The notes beneath the pieces are model-generated. The model searched no databases and was not told the origin of the DNA. It was given only the letters and a program-made list of their open reading frames with translations. From Nitrospira sp. (lineage in GTDB: Bacteria; Nitrospirota; Nitrospiria; Nitrospirales; Nitrospiraceae), in contig JAUYAO010000026.1 in the NCBI GenBank assembly GCA_030692565.1, positions 1-64,000 of the forward strand: 64,000 nt of DNA, written 5' to 3'. Below, one piece after another: positions 26,709-35,649 of this stretch (positions within the stretch are counted from its first letter, which is position 1; every line of letters begins with the position of its first letter). A program made the translations under genes and the position numbers.

Positions 26709-27428
26709 TTATTGAAGTGGAAACGAATCGGTAACTTTTTGCGTGGTCCATTGTTCGATGGCCTGATGGACGGATCCACCCCACCCGCGGTACTCGATGT
26801 ATTCCATTTCTTGAAAACGAAATTCGAGGCCGAGCGTCCAGGTACCCTCTGCGGCTTCGGCACTTTTGACAAGCCCAGTCAAATTTGTGACGTGACCGAG
26901 TCCGGCCAGCTCAAACTCCAAGCGTAGCGTGGCTCCTGCCCGGAGCCAGACCGGAGCATGCGGGACGATGACGCTACAGCCTCCGATACTCAGATTTTGA
27001 AGCAGACCGCCGACGATCGCCGACGACGGCGCTCCGCTGATCGCGTTCCCCTCCACCCGTTCAAGGACAATCGGCTCGCAGGAAGACACGCGGGCATGTT
27101 TGCGCAAATGCATTTCTTCCACGGTGTGCGGAAAGGCAATGAACAGCAGCGGCACCGGCGCGCTCAGCATGTCACGAACTTCCGTTCGATAGCCGACCAG
27201 CTTTCCGTCGTGGAGATAGCTGACCGTGCAGGGCGTTCCCCTGGGAATATCGGTCCCATGGCCGACCTGCAGCGGCCATTCGCAGACCAGCCAGGCATAG
27301 TCTTTCCAGCCCAGTAGTGTCGAGCCGTACATCCCCTTCTGCCCGTTGAGGGTGAACGACAGTTTAAGGGAAAGGCCGACGGTGAGAAACGACGTCGGCG
27401 TGGGTTGTGTCGTGGTCACGTCATTCAT
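26709..27428 (-). CDS. PilZ-domain c-di-GMP receptor, YcgR-like
   Basis: 239 residues with a YcgR-type N-terminal domain (about 1-115) followed by a PilZ domain (about 115-235). The c-di-GMP contacts are present: RxxxR in RKHAR and (D/N)xSxxG in NLSIGG. Proteins of this layout slow or stop the flagellar motor when c-di-GMP is high. The ATG overlaps the stop of the HD-GYP gene (ATGA), so receptor and probable phosphodiesterase are made together. No membrane segment. Confidence 0.9.
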   Translation of the reverse strand: MNDVTTTQPTPTSFLTVGLSLKLSFTLNGQKGMYGSTLLGWKDYAWLVCEWPLQVGHGTDIPRGTPCTVSYLHDGKLVGYRTEVRDMLSAPVPLLFIAFPHTVEEMHLRKHARVSSCEPIVLERVEGNAISGAPSSAIVGGLLQNLSIGGCSVIVPHAPVWLRAGATLRLEFELAGLGHVTNLTGLVKSAEAAEGTWTLGLEFRFQEMEYIEYRGWGGSVHQAIEQWTTQKVTDSFPLQ

Positions 27429-28648
27429 GCGGGCTCCTGATCGAGATAGACAGTGGGATTGATGCCGGTGCTGACAGGGTCGGTCACGGCTGCAATGGTT
27501 CGCTGCGTCGCTCCTTGGGGGCGAGTAAGATCGACGGTCTCGGGATGCGACAGGATCGTATTGCCTGCGCTTTTGACGACCATGATCTCGGGCTGGAGTG
27601 GTGTGGCCCGATTGATTCGCCTGACGACCGCCACCTCCCCGGTATTGAGCCGGACGACTGAGCCGACCGGATAGACTCCGACGACCTGGATGAACCGTTG
27701 GACGAGCGTATGCTCAAGGTGGCCCTTTTGCGAGATAAGATAAAGGAATTGCAGCGCTTCATGCGCCGGCTTGGCTTTGTGGTAGCAGCGATCGCTTGTG
27801 ATGGCATCGTAGATATCCACAACCGCGGCCATCATCCCGAACTGGCTGAGGTCGCCTTTGCGGCGCTGATACGGATAGCCGGTCCCGTCCACGCGCTCGT
27901 GATGTTCCAGCGCCGGCATCAGGTAGTTGTCCGTCAAACCGGTCGTCCCTGACAGGACTTCGGCTCCTCGCATCACATGCTGCTTCATGATTTCAAATTC
28001 ATGGGCTTCGTATTTCCCCGGCTTATTCAAGATCTCCAACGGGACTTTCGTCTTCCCGATATCATGGAGCAAGGTGCCGACGCCGAGCTGATGCAAGAGC
28101 GTTTCGTCGATTCCAAGATTGCGCCCAAGCGACAAGGCCAGAAGCGACGTGTTGACCGAATGGAAAAACGTATATTCGTCGAAGTGCTTTAAGCGGGAGA
28201 GGCTCGTGAGGGCATCAGGATTCCGGAGGACGCTGTCGGCCATCTCTGATACCACCTGATTGACCGCATCCATGTTGATGTCGCGTCCCATGCGAACGTC
28301 GAGCATCGCTTCTTCGATCACATTCTTTGCCGCGGCATACACGAGTTTGGCGGCCGGCAGTTCCTCTTCGAATGGAATACCGGTGTCCCCCGGCCCCGCG
28401 GTGAGTACGGGAGAAGGATCATGAGCCTCAGCAGGCTCTTGGAAGAGTTCTTCCGTTGCCGGAGCCTCAGTCTCAAGCTCTCCTGAAATATCGAGCGTTT
28501 CAACACCGCAGGCTTTGAGTTGCTCCACCTGCTCCATCGACGTCACGGCCATACGGTGCCGGAAAAAGGGTGTGGCAAACCAGGAACAATCGAGTTTCTC
28601 GATGCGCATGCCGGGACGAAGCTGGGTGATGTGAATGCGTGTCGCCAT
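27425..28648 (-). CDS. HD-GYP domain protein, probable c-di-GMP phosphodiesterase
   Basis: 407 residues. An N-terminal DUF3391-like region (about 1-90, ITQLRPGMRIEKLDCSWF) precedes an HD-GYP domain (about 150-330). Metal and signature residues are intact: FFHSVNTS, LLHDIGKTKVP, EHHERVDGTGYP. The last 70 residues form a small beta-rich tail (YPVGSVVRLNTGEVAVV) common in this family. It should hydrolyse c-di-GMP. It is divergent to a paralogous HD-GYP gene with which it shares a 248-base intergenic region. Confidence 0.92.
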   Translation of the reverse strand: MATRIHITQLRPGMRIEKLDCSWFATPFFRHRMAVTSMEQVEQLKACGVETLDISGELETEAPATEELFQEPAEAHDPSPVLTAGPGDTGIPFEEELPAAKLVYAAAKNVIEEAMLDVRMGRDINMDAVNQVVSEMADSVLRNPDALTSLSRLKHFDEYTFFHSVNTSLLALSLGRNLGIDETLLHQLGVGTLLHDIGKTKVPLEILNKPGKYEAHEFEIMKQHVMRGAEVLSGTTGLTDNYLMPALEHHERVDGTGYPYQRRKGDLSQFGMMAAVVDIYDAITSDRCYHKAKPAHEALQFLYLISQKGHLEHTLVQRFIQVVGVYPVGSVVRLNTGEVAVVRRINRATPLQPEIMVVKSAGNTILSHPETVDLTRPQGATQRTIAAVTDPVSTGINPTVYLDQEPA

Positions 28649-28702
28649 GAGTGACTGCTGTGGGTATCCGTCAGAATTGCGCGCAGATCGCCGCTTGCTT
28701 CT

Positions 28703-28730
28703 GTATCGGAACAGGCCCAGGAATTCTTGA
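28703..28730 (-). promoter_or_regulatory. Sigma-28-like promoter for the HD-GYP/PilZ genes
   Basis: On the minus strand TCAA is followed after 16 bases by TCCGATAC, similar to the flagellin promoter (TCAA-N15-TCCGATAA). It lies 55-82 bases before the HD-GYP start at 28648. Confidence 0.45.
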
Positions 28731-28801
28731 GGGTAATCTCACGAAGAGGGGAAGGATGACTCTATACGCTCTCGAGCCAGGGTGCGGGCGCCCTCAAGCC
28801 G

Positions 28802-28829
28802 TTAAGATCGTTCTCCTGGGGACCGATAT
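28802..28829 (+). promoter_or_regulatory. Sigma-28-like promoter for the plus-strand HD-GYP gene
   Basis: On the plus strand TTAA, 16 bases, then ACCGATAT, about 68 bases before the ATG at 28897. It is divergent from the candidate at 28703-28730, with about 70 bases between the two -35 elements. A short GC-rich hairpin (28779-28794) lies between them. Confidence 0.42.
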
Positions 28830-28896
28830 GACATGTGGGATCCTCTCGAGGTGAACAGGCGTATTCGGACGGCGGCAACCGGGGAGATACGAATTC

Positions 28897-30162
28897 ATGA
28901 GTGGGACGAAGCAGATATCCATTGAGCAATTGATACCAGGCATGTTTGTCGTCGAGATGGATCTTCCGTGGTATCGCACGCCCTTCCTATTCCATAAACG
29001 TCTGATCCATGATGTAGAGACGGTCGACGTGATGAAACAGCATGGAGTCCGACACGTCACCATTGATACGAGCAAGGGAGTCGATGTGCAGGCGGCGGCG
29101 AACACGCCGCCCGCCACAGCCGATCATTTACCTGCCACATTGGACGCGGGGCCTGTGGGCGATGAGGCCTCGCAGAAAGCCGGTTCGGTCCCTCTGGACG
29201 GCGGTGAGAACCAGGTGGCGGCCTTGTATGGCGAAGCGCAAGAGGCCGTGGAGCGCATCTTTGCCGATCTTGAGCGCGGAGTCCCGCCGACGCCGGCCGC
29301 AACGAAGGAGATCGTCGGGGGTGTCATCAACCAGGTGCTGCACGACCGCAGCGCACTCCTGCTGCATAGTACCTTTCTCAAGGTGAAGCAGTTCGATCGT
29401 TCCCTGGGCGCCCATGCTCTTGATACGGCAATCTTGTCGTTGGTCGTCGCCGTCGAGTGCGGAGTCGACCCGTCGGTCTACGAACAGCTTGGGATGGGAG
29501 CCCTCCTGCATGATATCGGCTATGTCCGCCTTCCCCGCAATCTGGTCCGCAAGCGAGACGAATGCAATGACTCTGAGCAGCGACTCCTGGAGCAGCACAC
29601 CCAATTGGGCGTCACAGTTCTTGGCGAACAATCCGGTTACCACCAGGAGGTCTGTCGCGTCGTGGTGGAGCACCACGAGCGATGCGATGGAAGCGGGTAT
29701 CCGCGGAAGCTGAAGGCCCAGGACATCTCCCCGCTTGCCCAAATCGTCGGGATCGTGGACCTCTATGACAAGATGGTCAGCCGCCGCGGCGGCCGACCGG
29801 CGATGATCCCTCATGATGCGGTCCGTCAATTGTTTATGGTCGGAGAGCGCGGGCAATACCCCAAACCGTTAGTTGAGGCCGTGATTCGAAGCATCGGCGT
29901 GTACCCCGTCGGCAGCCTCGTTCGGTTGAATACCGGAGAGCAGGCAGTGGTCGTCGGGGTCAACCCGGAACAGCGCTTGAAACCTCAAGTGAAGATTACC
30001 GGAGGGCCGCACGGAGAGTCCTATCCCAATCCGGAGCACGTCGACCTTGCGCTCCCTTCGCAGGATAAGGTGTCGCGCACGGTCTTACGCGTGTTGGATC
30101 CCGTCCAAGAACGCGTCAATATTGCCATGTACCTGGACGATGGCATGGATCAGGCGGCCTAA
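28897..30162 (+). CDS. HD-GYP domain protein, paralogue
   Basis: 421 residues with the same layout as the minus-strand neighbour: DUF3391-like N-terminus (IEQLIPGMFVVEMDLPWY), HD-GYP domain (about 150-340) and the C-terminal YPVGSLVRLNTGEQAVV tail. The HD is kept in LLHDIGYVRLP, but the Lys after HDIG is Tyr; EHHERCDGSGYP is intact, and the early ligand segment reads GAHALDT. It may be a phosphodiesterase of altered activity or a sensor. A GGGAG site lies about 10 bases before the ATG. Its stop overlaps the ATG of the downstream kinase (TAATG), so the two are coupled. Confidence 0.9.
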   Translation: MSGTKQISIEQLIPGMFVVEMDLPWYRTPFLFHKRLIHDVETVDVMKQHGVRHVTIDTSKGVDVQAAANTPPATADHLPATLDAGPVGDEASQKAGSVPLDGGENQVAALYGEAQEAVERIFADLERGVPPTPAATKEIVGGVINQVLHDRSALLLHSTFLKVKQFDRSLGAHALDTAILSLVVAVECGVDPSVYEQLGMGALLHDIGYVRLPRNLVRKRDECNDSEQRLLEQHTQLGVTVLGEQSGYHQEVCRVVVEHHERCDGSGYPRKLKAQDISPLAQIVGIVDLYDKMVSRRGGRPAMIPHDAVRQLFMVGERGQYPKPLVEAVIRSIGVYPVGSLVRLNTGEQAVVVGVNPEQRLKPQVKITGGPHGESYPNPEHVDLALPSQDKVSRTVLRVLDPVQERVNIAMYLDDGMDQAA

Positions 30163-33005
30163 TGAAGCAGCTTCCCCAACGGCGGCGTTCGGCGTCGACT
30201 CGGCCAGTCAAGAAGCGGTCGCCGCAGTCGTACGAAGGACTATTGGACGGATTGCCGATCGGCGTCCTCCTGCTGAGTCCGACCGGGATCATCTCTGCGA
30301 TGAATGCCGAAGGCGCCCGTTTGTGCGGGGTGGTTGGAACTGGTTATATCGGAGCACTCTTTCCGGAACTGTGGGAGCAGTTGACCGGGCGGAATGCGGC
30401 TATCACCCGACAGCTCATTCAGCAGGTGCACTGCGAGAAGCAGCCCAGGCAGCCGGATCAGGTGGTCATACGGCAGGGCCGGGGCCGCGCGATTCCGGTG
30501 GAGTGGACCTGCATGCCCGCCAGCTTCGATCAACAACTCGCAGTCTCCGTCAGCCTCAAAGATATGTCACGAGAGCAGGAATTGACGCACGATCGTAATC
30601 GTCTTGCCGCAATTGCCGACGAGAGTCCGTATCCCATCCTTGAGCTCGACGATCAGGCCAGCCTGATCTATGCCAATCCGGTCATGACCGGACTTTTGGC
30701 TCAGTTCGGTTATGGAACCGACGGATATCCACAAGTGGCTCCGCAGGGCTTGCCCGATCTGGTGCGGCGTTGTTTAGACGCGGACACGCCCATCCAGGAA
30801 ATCGCTTATCGCCTGCCCGACGCGCGTTTCGCGTGGGTCTTCTGTCCCGTGAAGGCCGATCGGCATGTCCGCGGGTATGCCGTCGATCTGACAGAGACGC
30901 AGCGAGCGAAAGAGGCGCTTCACGCTTCGGCGGCAGAGCTGACCGCTCAAAACCTCCGGTTGGATCGGGCGCTTCAGGAGGCGCAAGCCGCCACTCATAC
31001 CAAGGCGGCGTTTCTCGCCACCATCAGTCATGAACTGCGCACCCCCATGAATGGGGTGATCGGAATGACCAGTTTGCTCATGGACACCGCCCTCGCCCCC
31101 GAACAGCGTTCGTATGCCGAGACCATTCGGCAATGCGGGGAAGCGCTCCTGCATTTGATCAACGATGTTCTGGAGTGCAGCAAGATCGAAGCCGGCAAGC
31201 TGGAACTGGAATCGATCGAGTTCAATCTTCGGACGACCGTCGAGGACGTGCTCAAGCAGTTTGCTGAACGCGCCGAGTCCAAAGGTTTGGAATTAAACGG
31301 CCTCATTCATGCGGCCGTGCCGACCGGATTGAGGGGCGATCCCGGCCGGCTTCGCCAGGTCCTGACGAATCTGGTCGGAAATGCCATTAAGTTCACCGAA
31401 CAGGGAGACGTCACCCTACAGGTCTATCTCGAAGAGGAGACCGAGGGCGATGCCTTGCTCAGATTTGACGTGACGGATAGCGGTATCGGCATTAGCCCGG
31501 AAACACAAGGCAGGCTCTTTCAACCGTTTGTCCAGGCGGATTCGACGATGACCAGGCGGTATGGAGGAACGGGACTCGGGTTGTCGATTTCCAAGCAATT
31601 GATTGAGTTGATGGGCGGACAGATCGGCGTGAAAAGTGCGCCGGATCGCGGCAGTATGTTTTGGTGTACGGCCCGGTTTCCGAAACAGCCCTCGTCGGTG
31701 TCGGCGATTCTTCCCATGGCGGATCTTCAAGGCCACCGTGTGCTCATCGTGGATGACAATGAGTCCAACCGGCTTATCTTGCACCATCTGGTCTCCGGAT
31801 GGGGCATGCAGGATGTGCTTGCGGAGGATGCGGGAAGTGCCCTGGCGCTCATCGAGGAGGCCTCTCGGCATGGCACCCCGTTCGATTGCGCAATTGTCGA
31901 TGTGGTGATGCCCGGAAAAGACGGTCTGCAATTGGCGGCGGAGCTTCAAAGCCTTTCCTGCGCCGCTTCCATGCGTATCGTCGTCATGACCTCGCTCTTA
32001 CAACGGGGGCATGCCGAGCGTGCCAGGAAGGTGGGGGCGAAGGGCTATCTCACCAAGCCCGTCCGGCACGATGAATTGAGGGATTGCCTGCGCACGGTGC
32101 TCGGAATGGCGCCCGCGCCGGTCGAGCCTCCGCAGGCGGATGATACGGCCTCTCCGCGTCTGATTACGCGACACACCCTAGCGGAGCAGTCCACGCGCCG
32201 ACGGGTCTTGGTCGTTGAAGATAACGGCGTCAATCAGAAACTGGCCGTGCGGATGCTGGAGAAGCTCGGGTACCGGCCCGATCTGGTCGAGAACGGGCAG
32301 GAAGCACTGGCCGCACTTGATGCGGGGGCCTATGACGCGGTGCTCATGGATTGCCAGATGCCTGTCATGGACGGGTTTGAGGCCACGGCCGCAATTCGCC
32401 GGCAAGAGGCTGCAGGAAAGCGCTATGTGAGCGAGGGCCATTTGCCGATCATCGCGGTGACGGCCAATGCGATGCAAGGCGATCGTGAGCGCTGCCTGGC
32501 CGCCGGCATGGATGCCTACCTTGCCAAACCCATTAAGCTGGAGGATGTGCGGACGACTCTGGCCCGGTGGGTCATGTCCCCTGCGTCAGAAGATACGGGT
32601 AAAGGCGTGGCGAGGAGCATGGGCCCGGTGTCCGATGGACGGTCGATTTTCGATCCGGCCCAAATGCTCCAGAACATCGGAGGCGATCAGGATCTTTTGG
32701 TGCAATTGGTCGACCTGTTCCTCGAACGACAGGCCGACATGATGAGCCAAATCAGGCAGGCGTTGTCTCTTGGGGACACCGTGACGGTCGAGCGAGCGGC
32801 TCATACGCTCAAGGGGACGGCCGGCAATCTTTGCGCTCCGGAGGTGGCACTGGCGGCGGGCCGTCTTGAAGCCATCGGCCGGCTGGGGACGCTGCACGAC
32901 GCTCCGGCGGTCTATGCGCATCTCGAAATGGAAATGCTTCGCCTGCTTCGGATCCTCGAAGATTATCGTGGTGCGAGCGGCGCCATGACACAGGCCGCTG
33001 CCTGA
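30162..33005 (+). CDS. Hybrid sensor histidine kinase: PAS-PAS-HisKA-HATPase-REC-REC-Hpt
   Basis: 947 residues, no membrane segment, so a cytoplasmic sensor. Two PAS-like domains (about 20-140 and 145-260), a short coiled coil, then HisKA with the phospho-His in SHELRTPMNG (near 290). The ATPase has NAIKFTEQG, DSGIGIS and GGTGLGLSISKQL. Receiver 1 (about 527-645) has its Asp in VDVVMPGKDG; receiver 2 (about 683-805) in MDCQMPVMDG. A C-terminal Hpt has its His in AHTLKGTAGNL (near 881). A complete phosphorelay on one chain. No output regulator is adjacent, but the coupled HD-GYP protein and the receiver-FliH fusion are possible partners. Confidence 0.94.
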   Translation: MKQLPQRRRSASTRPVKKRSPQSYEGLLDGLPIGVLLLSPTGIISAMNAEGARLCGVVGTGYIGALFPELWEQLTGRNAAITRQLIQQVHCEKQPRQPDQVVIRQGRGRAIPVEWTCMPASFDQQLAVSVSLKDMSREQELTHDRNRLAAIADESPYPILELDDQASLIYANPVMTGLLAQFGYGTDGYPQVAPQGLPDLVRRCLDADTPIQEIAYRLPDARFAWVFCPVKADRHVRGYAVDLTETQRAKEALHASAAELTAQNLRLDRALQEAQAATHTKAAFLATISHELRTPMNGVIGMTSLLMDTALAPEQRSYAETIRQCGEALLHLINDVLECSKIEAGKLELESIEFNLRTTVEDVLKQFAERAESKGLELNGLIHAAVPTGLRGDPGRLRQVLTNLVGNAIKFTEQGDVTLQVYLEEETEGDALLRFDVTDSGIGISPETQGRLFQPFVQADSTMTRRYGGTGLGLSISKQLIELMGGQIGVKSAPDRGSMFWCTARFPKQPSSVSAILPMADLQGHRVLIVDDNESNRLILHHLVSGWGMQDVLAEDAGSALALIEEASRHGTPFDCAIVDVVMPGKDGLQLAAELQSLSCAASMRIVVMTSLLQRGHAERARKVGAKGYLTKPVRHDELRDCLRTVLGMAPAPVEPPQADDTASPRLITRHTLAEQSTRRRVLVVEDNGVNQKLAVRMLEKLGYRPDLVENGQEALAALDAGAYDAVLMDCQMPVMDGFEATAAIRRQEAAGKRYVSEGHLPIIAVTANAMQGDRERCLAAGMDAYLAKPIKLEDVRTTLARWVMSPASEDTGKGVARSMGPVSDGRSIFDPAQMLQNIGGDQDLLVQLVDLFLERQADMMSQIRQALSLGDTVTVERAAHTLKGTAGNLCAPEVALAAGRLEAIGRLGTLHDAPAVYAHLEMEMLRLLRILEDYRGASGAMTQAAA

Positions 33006-33009
33006 CGCC

Positions 33010-33044
33010 ACTCTTCCGTCACCGTAGGTGTCCTGCCGAAGAGT
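33010..33044. terminator. Hairpin between convergent genes
   Basis: Arms ACTCTTC(C)G and CGAAGAGT form an 8-bp stem with one bulge, with a small inner CACC/GGTG hairpin. It fills the 41-base gap between the convergent kinase and fliW stops. No T-run follows on either strand, so termination is plausible but not certain. Confidence 0.35.
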
Positions 33045-33046
33045 AG

Positions 33047-33532
33047 TCAGACGGAACAGACAGCCGATGCGACCGGCTTGGGGGCGAGGGTGTCAGCCGC
33101 GGGCTTGTGCGCGAACAGCGGAAAGCGTGTGGGATAGTCGTCGGAGAGGATCAGTTGCTTGCAGAGCTTGGTGCGAGGATTCATGAGAAGCGGTCCCCGC
33201 AGATTGGCCGTGATGCCTGTCGGGTCGTTGGACGGAATGGTAAGCAGCACGGACAGGATCAACTCGTCGTCATCCTTGCCGTCCACTTCAACGAGGGCTT
33301 CATGGGGCGCCTGGACGTTATATTCAGGGTGGAACGTGGCCGGATCGAGAATCACAAAGGCCAATCCCGGTTCATCGAGTGACTGCAGCCATTTGAACGG
33401 CGCATCCGTATCGTGATCGAGAATCACGTAGCGGCGGCAGTCTGGAAATCCAAGAATCCCGTTCGGAAATGTCAGGACCGCGTCGGGTCGAACGTCACAG
33501 TTGCCGAAACGGGTCGAACGACATTGCATCAT
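33047..33532 (-). CDS. fliW: Flagellar assembly factor FliW
   Basis: 161 residues. FPNGILGFPDCRRYVIL, LQSLDEPGLAFVILDP and LTIPSNDPTGITANLRGPLLMN are the conserved FliW blocks. FliW sequesters CsrA allosterically until it is titrated by free flagellin, thereby coupling flagellin translation to secretion. It starts 6 bases after csrA, the usual partner order. Two consecutive ATG codons open the frame. Confidence 0.96.
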   Translation of the reverse strand: MMQCRSTRFGNCDVRPDAVLTFPNGILGFPDCRRYVILDHDTDAPFKWLQSLDEPGLAFVILDPATFHPEYNVQAPHEALVEVDGKDDDELILSVLLTIPSNDPTGITANLRGPLLMNPRTKLCKQLILSDDYPTRFPLFAHKPAADTLAPKPVASAVCSV

Positions 33533-33538
33533 GCATCC

Positions 33539-33784
33539 TTATGGCGCGCTCCGCCGCTTCGGCGGTGCGAGGTGGCGAAAGGCGTCGAGCGGAATGACTT
33601 GTGTTTTCGAGGCCAAGTGATTCTCGTCCTGAATCCGCGCATAGACTTCATCGCGATGTACCTCAATGGTGTGCGGAGCCTCGATCCCCAGGCGCACCTG
33701 TCCGCCTTTCATCCCGAGGACAATGACCCGGATATCCGGACCGATGGTCACACCTTCGCCGCGTCGTCTTGTCAGGACCAGCAT
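33539..33784 (-). CDS. csrA: Carbon storage/translation regulator CsrA
   Basis: 81 residues. MLVLTRRRGEGVTIG and VRLGIEAPHTIEVHRDEVY are the RNA-binding dimer core. The C-terminal tail is about 20 residues longer than E. coli CsrA (61), as in FliW-containing bacteria, where this tail contacts FliW. Expected target: the flagellin leader at 875-968. It is preceded by a sigma-28-like promoter and lies just downstream of flgL. Confidence 0.96.
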   Translation of the reverse strand: MLVLTRRRGEGVTIGPDIRVIVLGMKGGQVRLGIEAPHTIEVHRDEVYARIQDENHLASKTQVIPLDAFRHLAPPKRRSAP

Positions 33785-33826
33785 GAACGCCTTCCGTGGC
33801 TGTTGAACCGATACCCCCTACGAGTC

Positions 33827-33853
33827 TATCGGTCTATCTGCTGAAACCTTGAG
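33827..33853 (-). promoter_or_regulatory. Sigma-28-like promoter of csrA-fliW
   Basis: On the minus strand TCAA, 15 bases, ACCGATAG, ending about 43 bases before the csrA ATG in the 83-base gap after flgL. It would add FliA-driven expression of the flagellin translation switch on top of read-through from flgM-flgL. Confidence 0.6.
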
Positions 33854-33867
33854 TCCCCTGTCCTGAT

Positions 33868-35634
33868 TTATTGCAGATACTTCAGGAGCGAATTGCCGAA
33901 CAGTTGATTCAGGGTACGACTGGCGGCTTCGATCGCGTATTGTTGCAAGGTAAGATCGGAAATCGCTTTGGCGAGATCCACATCCTCCGTTTCCGAGAGG
34001 GTTTGGGTAAAGAAGGACTTGAATTCATCCAGCCGGCCCGCGCTGCCGGTCAGCCGATTCGACAAGGCCCCGACTTCTCCCAGGACGGCGCCGGCCTGGC
34101 TGAGCCCTGTGCCGACATCCCCGATCGTGTCGCGGATGCCCCCGCGGTAGTTTGTTCTGAGCGAGGTGACGAGGGTCTTGATCGAGTCGAACAAGTCGAT
34201 ATTGGGACCGCTAAACACACGATCCCCGGACACGTTGGTGGGCACCACTTGATTATTGCCTACCTCTACCTGATGCACGCCGGCATCGCCTTGATATTGC
34301 AACCCCGTCACCACGGCAAACCGGTCGCCCGTGGCCGGAGCGCCGCTGCCGGTGGAGAGCTGCAGCCGGATTCCGTCGAAACTGATGTCGCTTCCCGTGC
34401 TGTAGGTTTGATTGGCCAACACGGTCCGTGGAGCGAGACTCACGGCATACGCGTCACCGCTTTGCGGTCCGCCGCGATCGCTATTGGAGAGGACCACCCG
34501 AAGACCGTCGAACTCAACGGCGTTGCCTGACACGTAGGTGTTGCCAGAGGACACTGTGGCGCTCGTCGTCGTGTTTACAATGTTGTATTGGGTACTGGAG
34601 GTGAACTGGATCGCATAGGAATTGAGCGTCAAATTGCCCGGTCCGATAATCCCTGCATCAGAGGCAAAGGCTCCCCCCGTATTGGCGCTGTTCCTGGTCA
34701 CATTCACCGGGACGGTCACATCCAAGACGTCATACTGGGTCGCCGATGAAAACCGGATCACGTAGTCGTCCAAGGTGACGAGATTGTCATCTACGACGGT
34801 CCCTTGGCTGACCACCGCGCCACCGGTATTGGTCGATCCAGGGCTGGTCGTGGCCGTGAGTGCAAAAGGCTTATCTCCGGTTGTCCGGCTCCCCCCCACC
34901 AGCCCTAACGCAGCGCGAGAGGTGCCTCCGGTCACCGTCACGGTGGAGTCCGATCCATGCGTGTCGGACGCAATGACGAGATGATCTGTCTCAAACGTCA
35001 CCGTCACGTGTTTCCCCGCTGCGGTCAGTGCGGCATCGGCATTGATCTGCGTTTGGACCCGCGCGGCGAGTTGAGCGCCGGTCAAGCTACCCGTGGCCGA
35101 TGTCAGATCGATGGTGCCGGAGGTGACGCCGTCGACAGAGACGACGAGGGTATCATTGATGCCGTTGGTCAACGTCACAGGGGCGGTGATGGCTAACCCC
35201 GTCGTCCTTCCGTGGGTACTGGTCCCGGTGAAGACCGCCTGCCCGTTCAACTCCGCATTGGCATATTGCTGCACCAGCGAGTAGAGCTGACGCACTTCCT
35301 GGGAGCCGATGACGCGTTCCGCCGGACCGTTCGTATCGCTGCCGAACTGGACGGCGAGCTCTTGGACACGGCTGAGGGTGTCTGTCGTACTGCTCAGGAG
35401 TTTGTCGCTCAGATCGAGGCGTGTCCTGCCGAAGGAAATATTCCGTAGCCGTTGCTCAATCGACGCGACCGAAGCCTTATCGAGGCTGATACGGTTGAAG
35501 GCACTGGGGTCGTCGGAAGGCTGGCGCACTTTCTTTCCCGTCGATAGCTGCTGTTGCAGCTCCAAAGACCGCGCGCGGGAACGTTGCAGGTTCTTGACTA
35601 GCACGCCGAATGTTTGTTGCTCAGTCACACGCAT
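33868..35634 (-). CDS. flgL: Hook-filament junction protein FlgL, enlarged
   Basis: 588 residues against about 300-320 in enterics. The flagellin-like N-terminus (LQQQLSTGKKVRQPSDDP) and C-terminus (SRTLNQLFGNSLLKYLQ) are intact. The extra mass is a central beta-rich region: one Flagellin_IN-like segment (about 165-250, VQTQINADAAL, VTVTGGTSRAALGLVGG) and repeated YxIxFTSxTQY-type units near 290, 345 and 385. Related units occur in FlgK. It joins FlgK to the filament. It begins 15 bases after flgK. Confidence 0.96.
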   Translation of the reverse strand: MRVTEQQTFGVLVKNLQRSRARSLELQQQLSTGKKVRQPSDDPSAFNRISLDKASVASIEQRLRNISFGRTRLDLSDKLLSSTTDTLSRVQELAVQFGSDTNGPAERVIGSQEVRQLYSLVQQYANAELNGQAVFTGTSTHGRTTGLAITAPVTLTNGINDTLVVSVDGVTSGTIDLTSATGSLTGAQLAARVQTQINADAALTAAGKHVTVTFETDHLVIASDTHGSDSTVTVTGGTSRAALGLVGGSRTTGDKPFALTATTSPGSTNTGGAVVSQGTVVDDNLVTLDDYVIRFSSATQYDVLDVTVPVNVTRNSANTGGAFASDAGIIGPGNLTLNSYAIQFTSSTQYNIVNTTTSATVSSGNTYVSGNAVEFDGLRVVLSNSDRGGPQSGDAYAVSLAPRTVLANQTYSTGSDISFDGIRLQLSTGSGAPATGDRFAVVTGLQYQGDAGVHQVEVGNNQVVPTNVSGDRVFSGPNIDLFDSIKTLVTSLRTNYRGGIRDTIGDVGTGLSQAGAVLGEVGALSNRLTGSAGRLDEFKSFFTQTLSETEDVDLAKAISDLTLQQYAIEAASRTLNQLFGNSLLKYLQ

Positions 35635-35649
35635 AGAGCACCCTTCTTT

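Noticed and set aside
29128-29856. 242-codon minus-strand frame opposite the plus-strand HD-GYP gene
   Set aside because: The plus strand encodes a full HD-GYP domain; the antisense frame has no family features.
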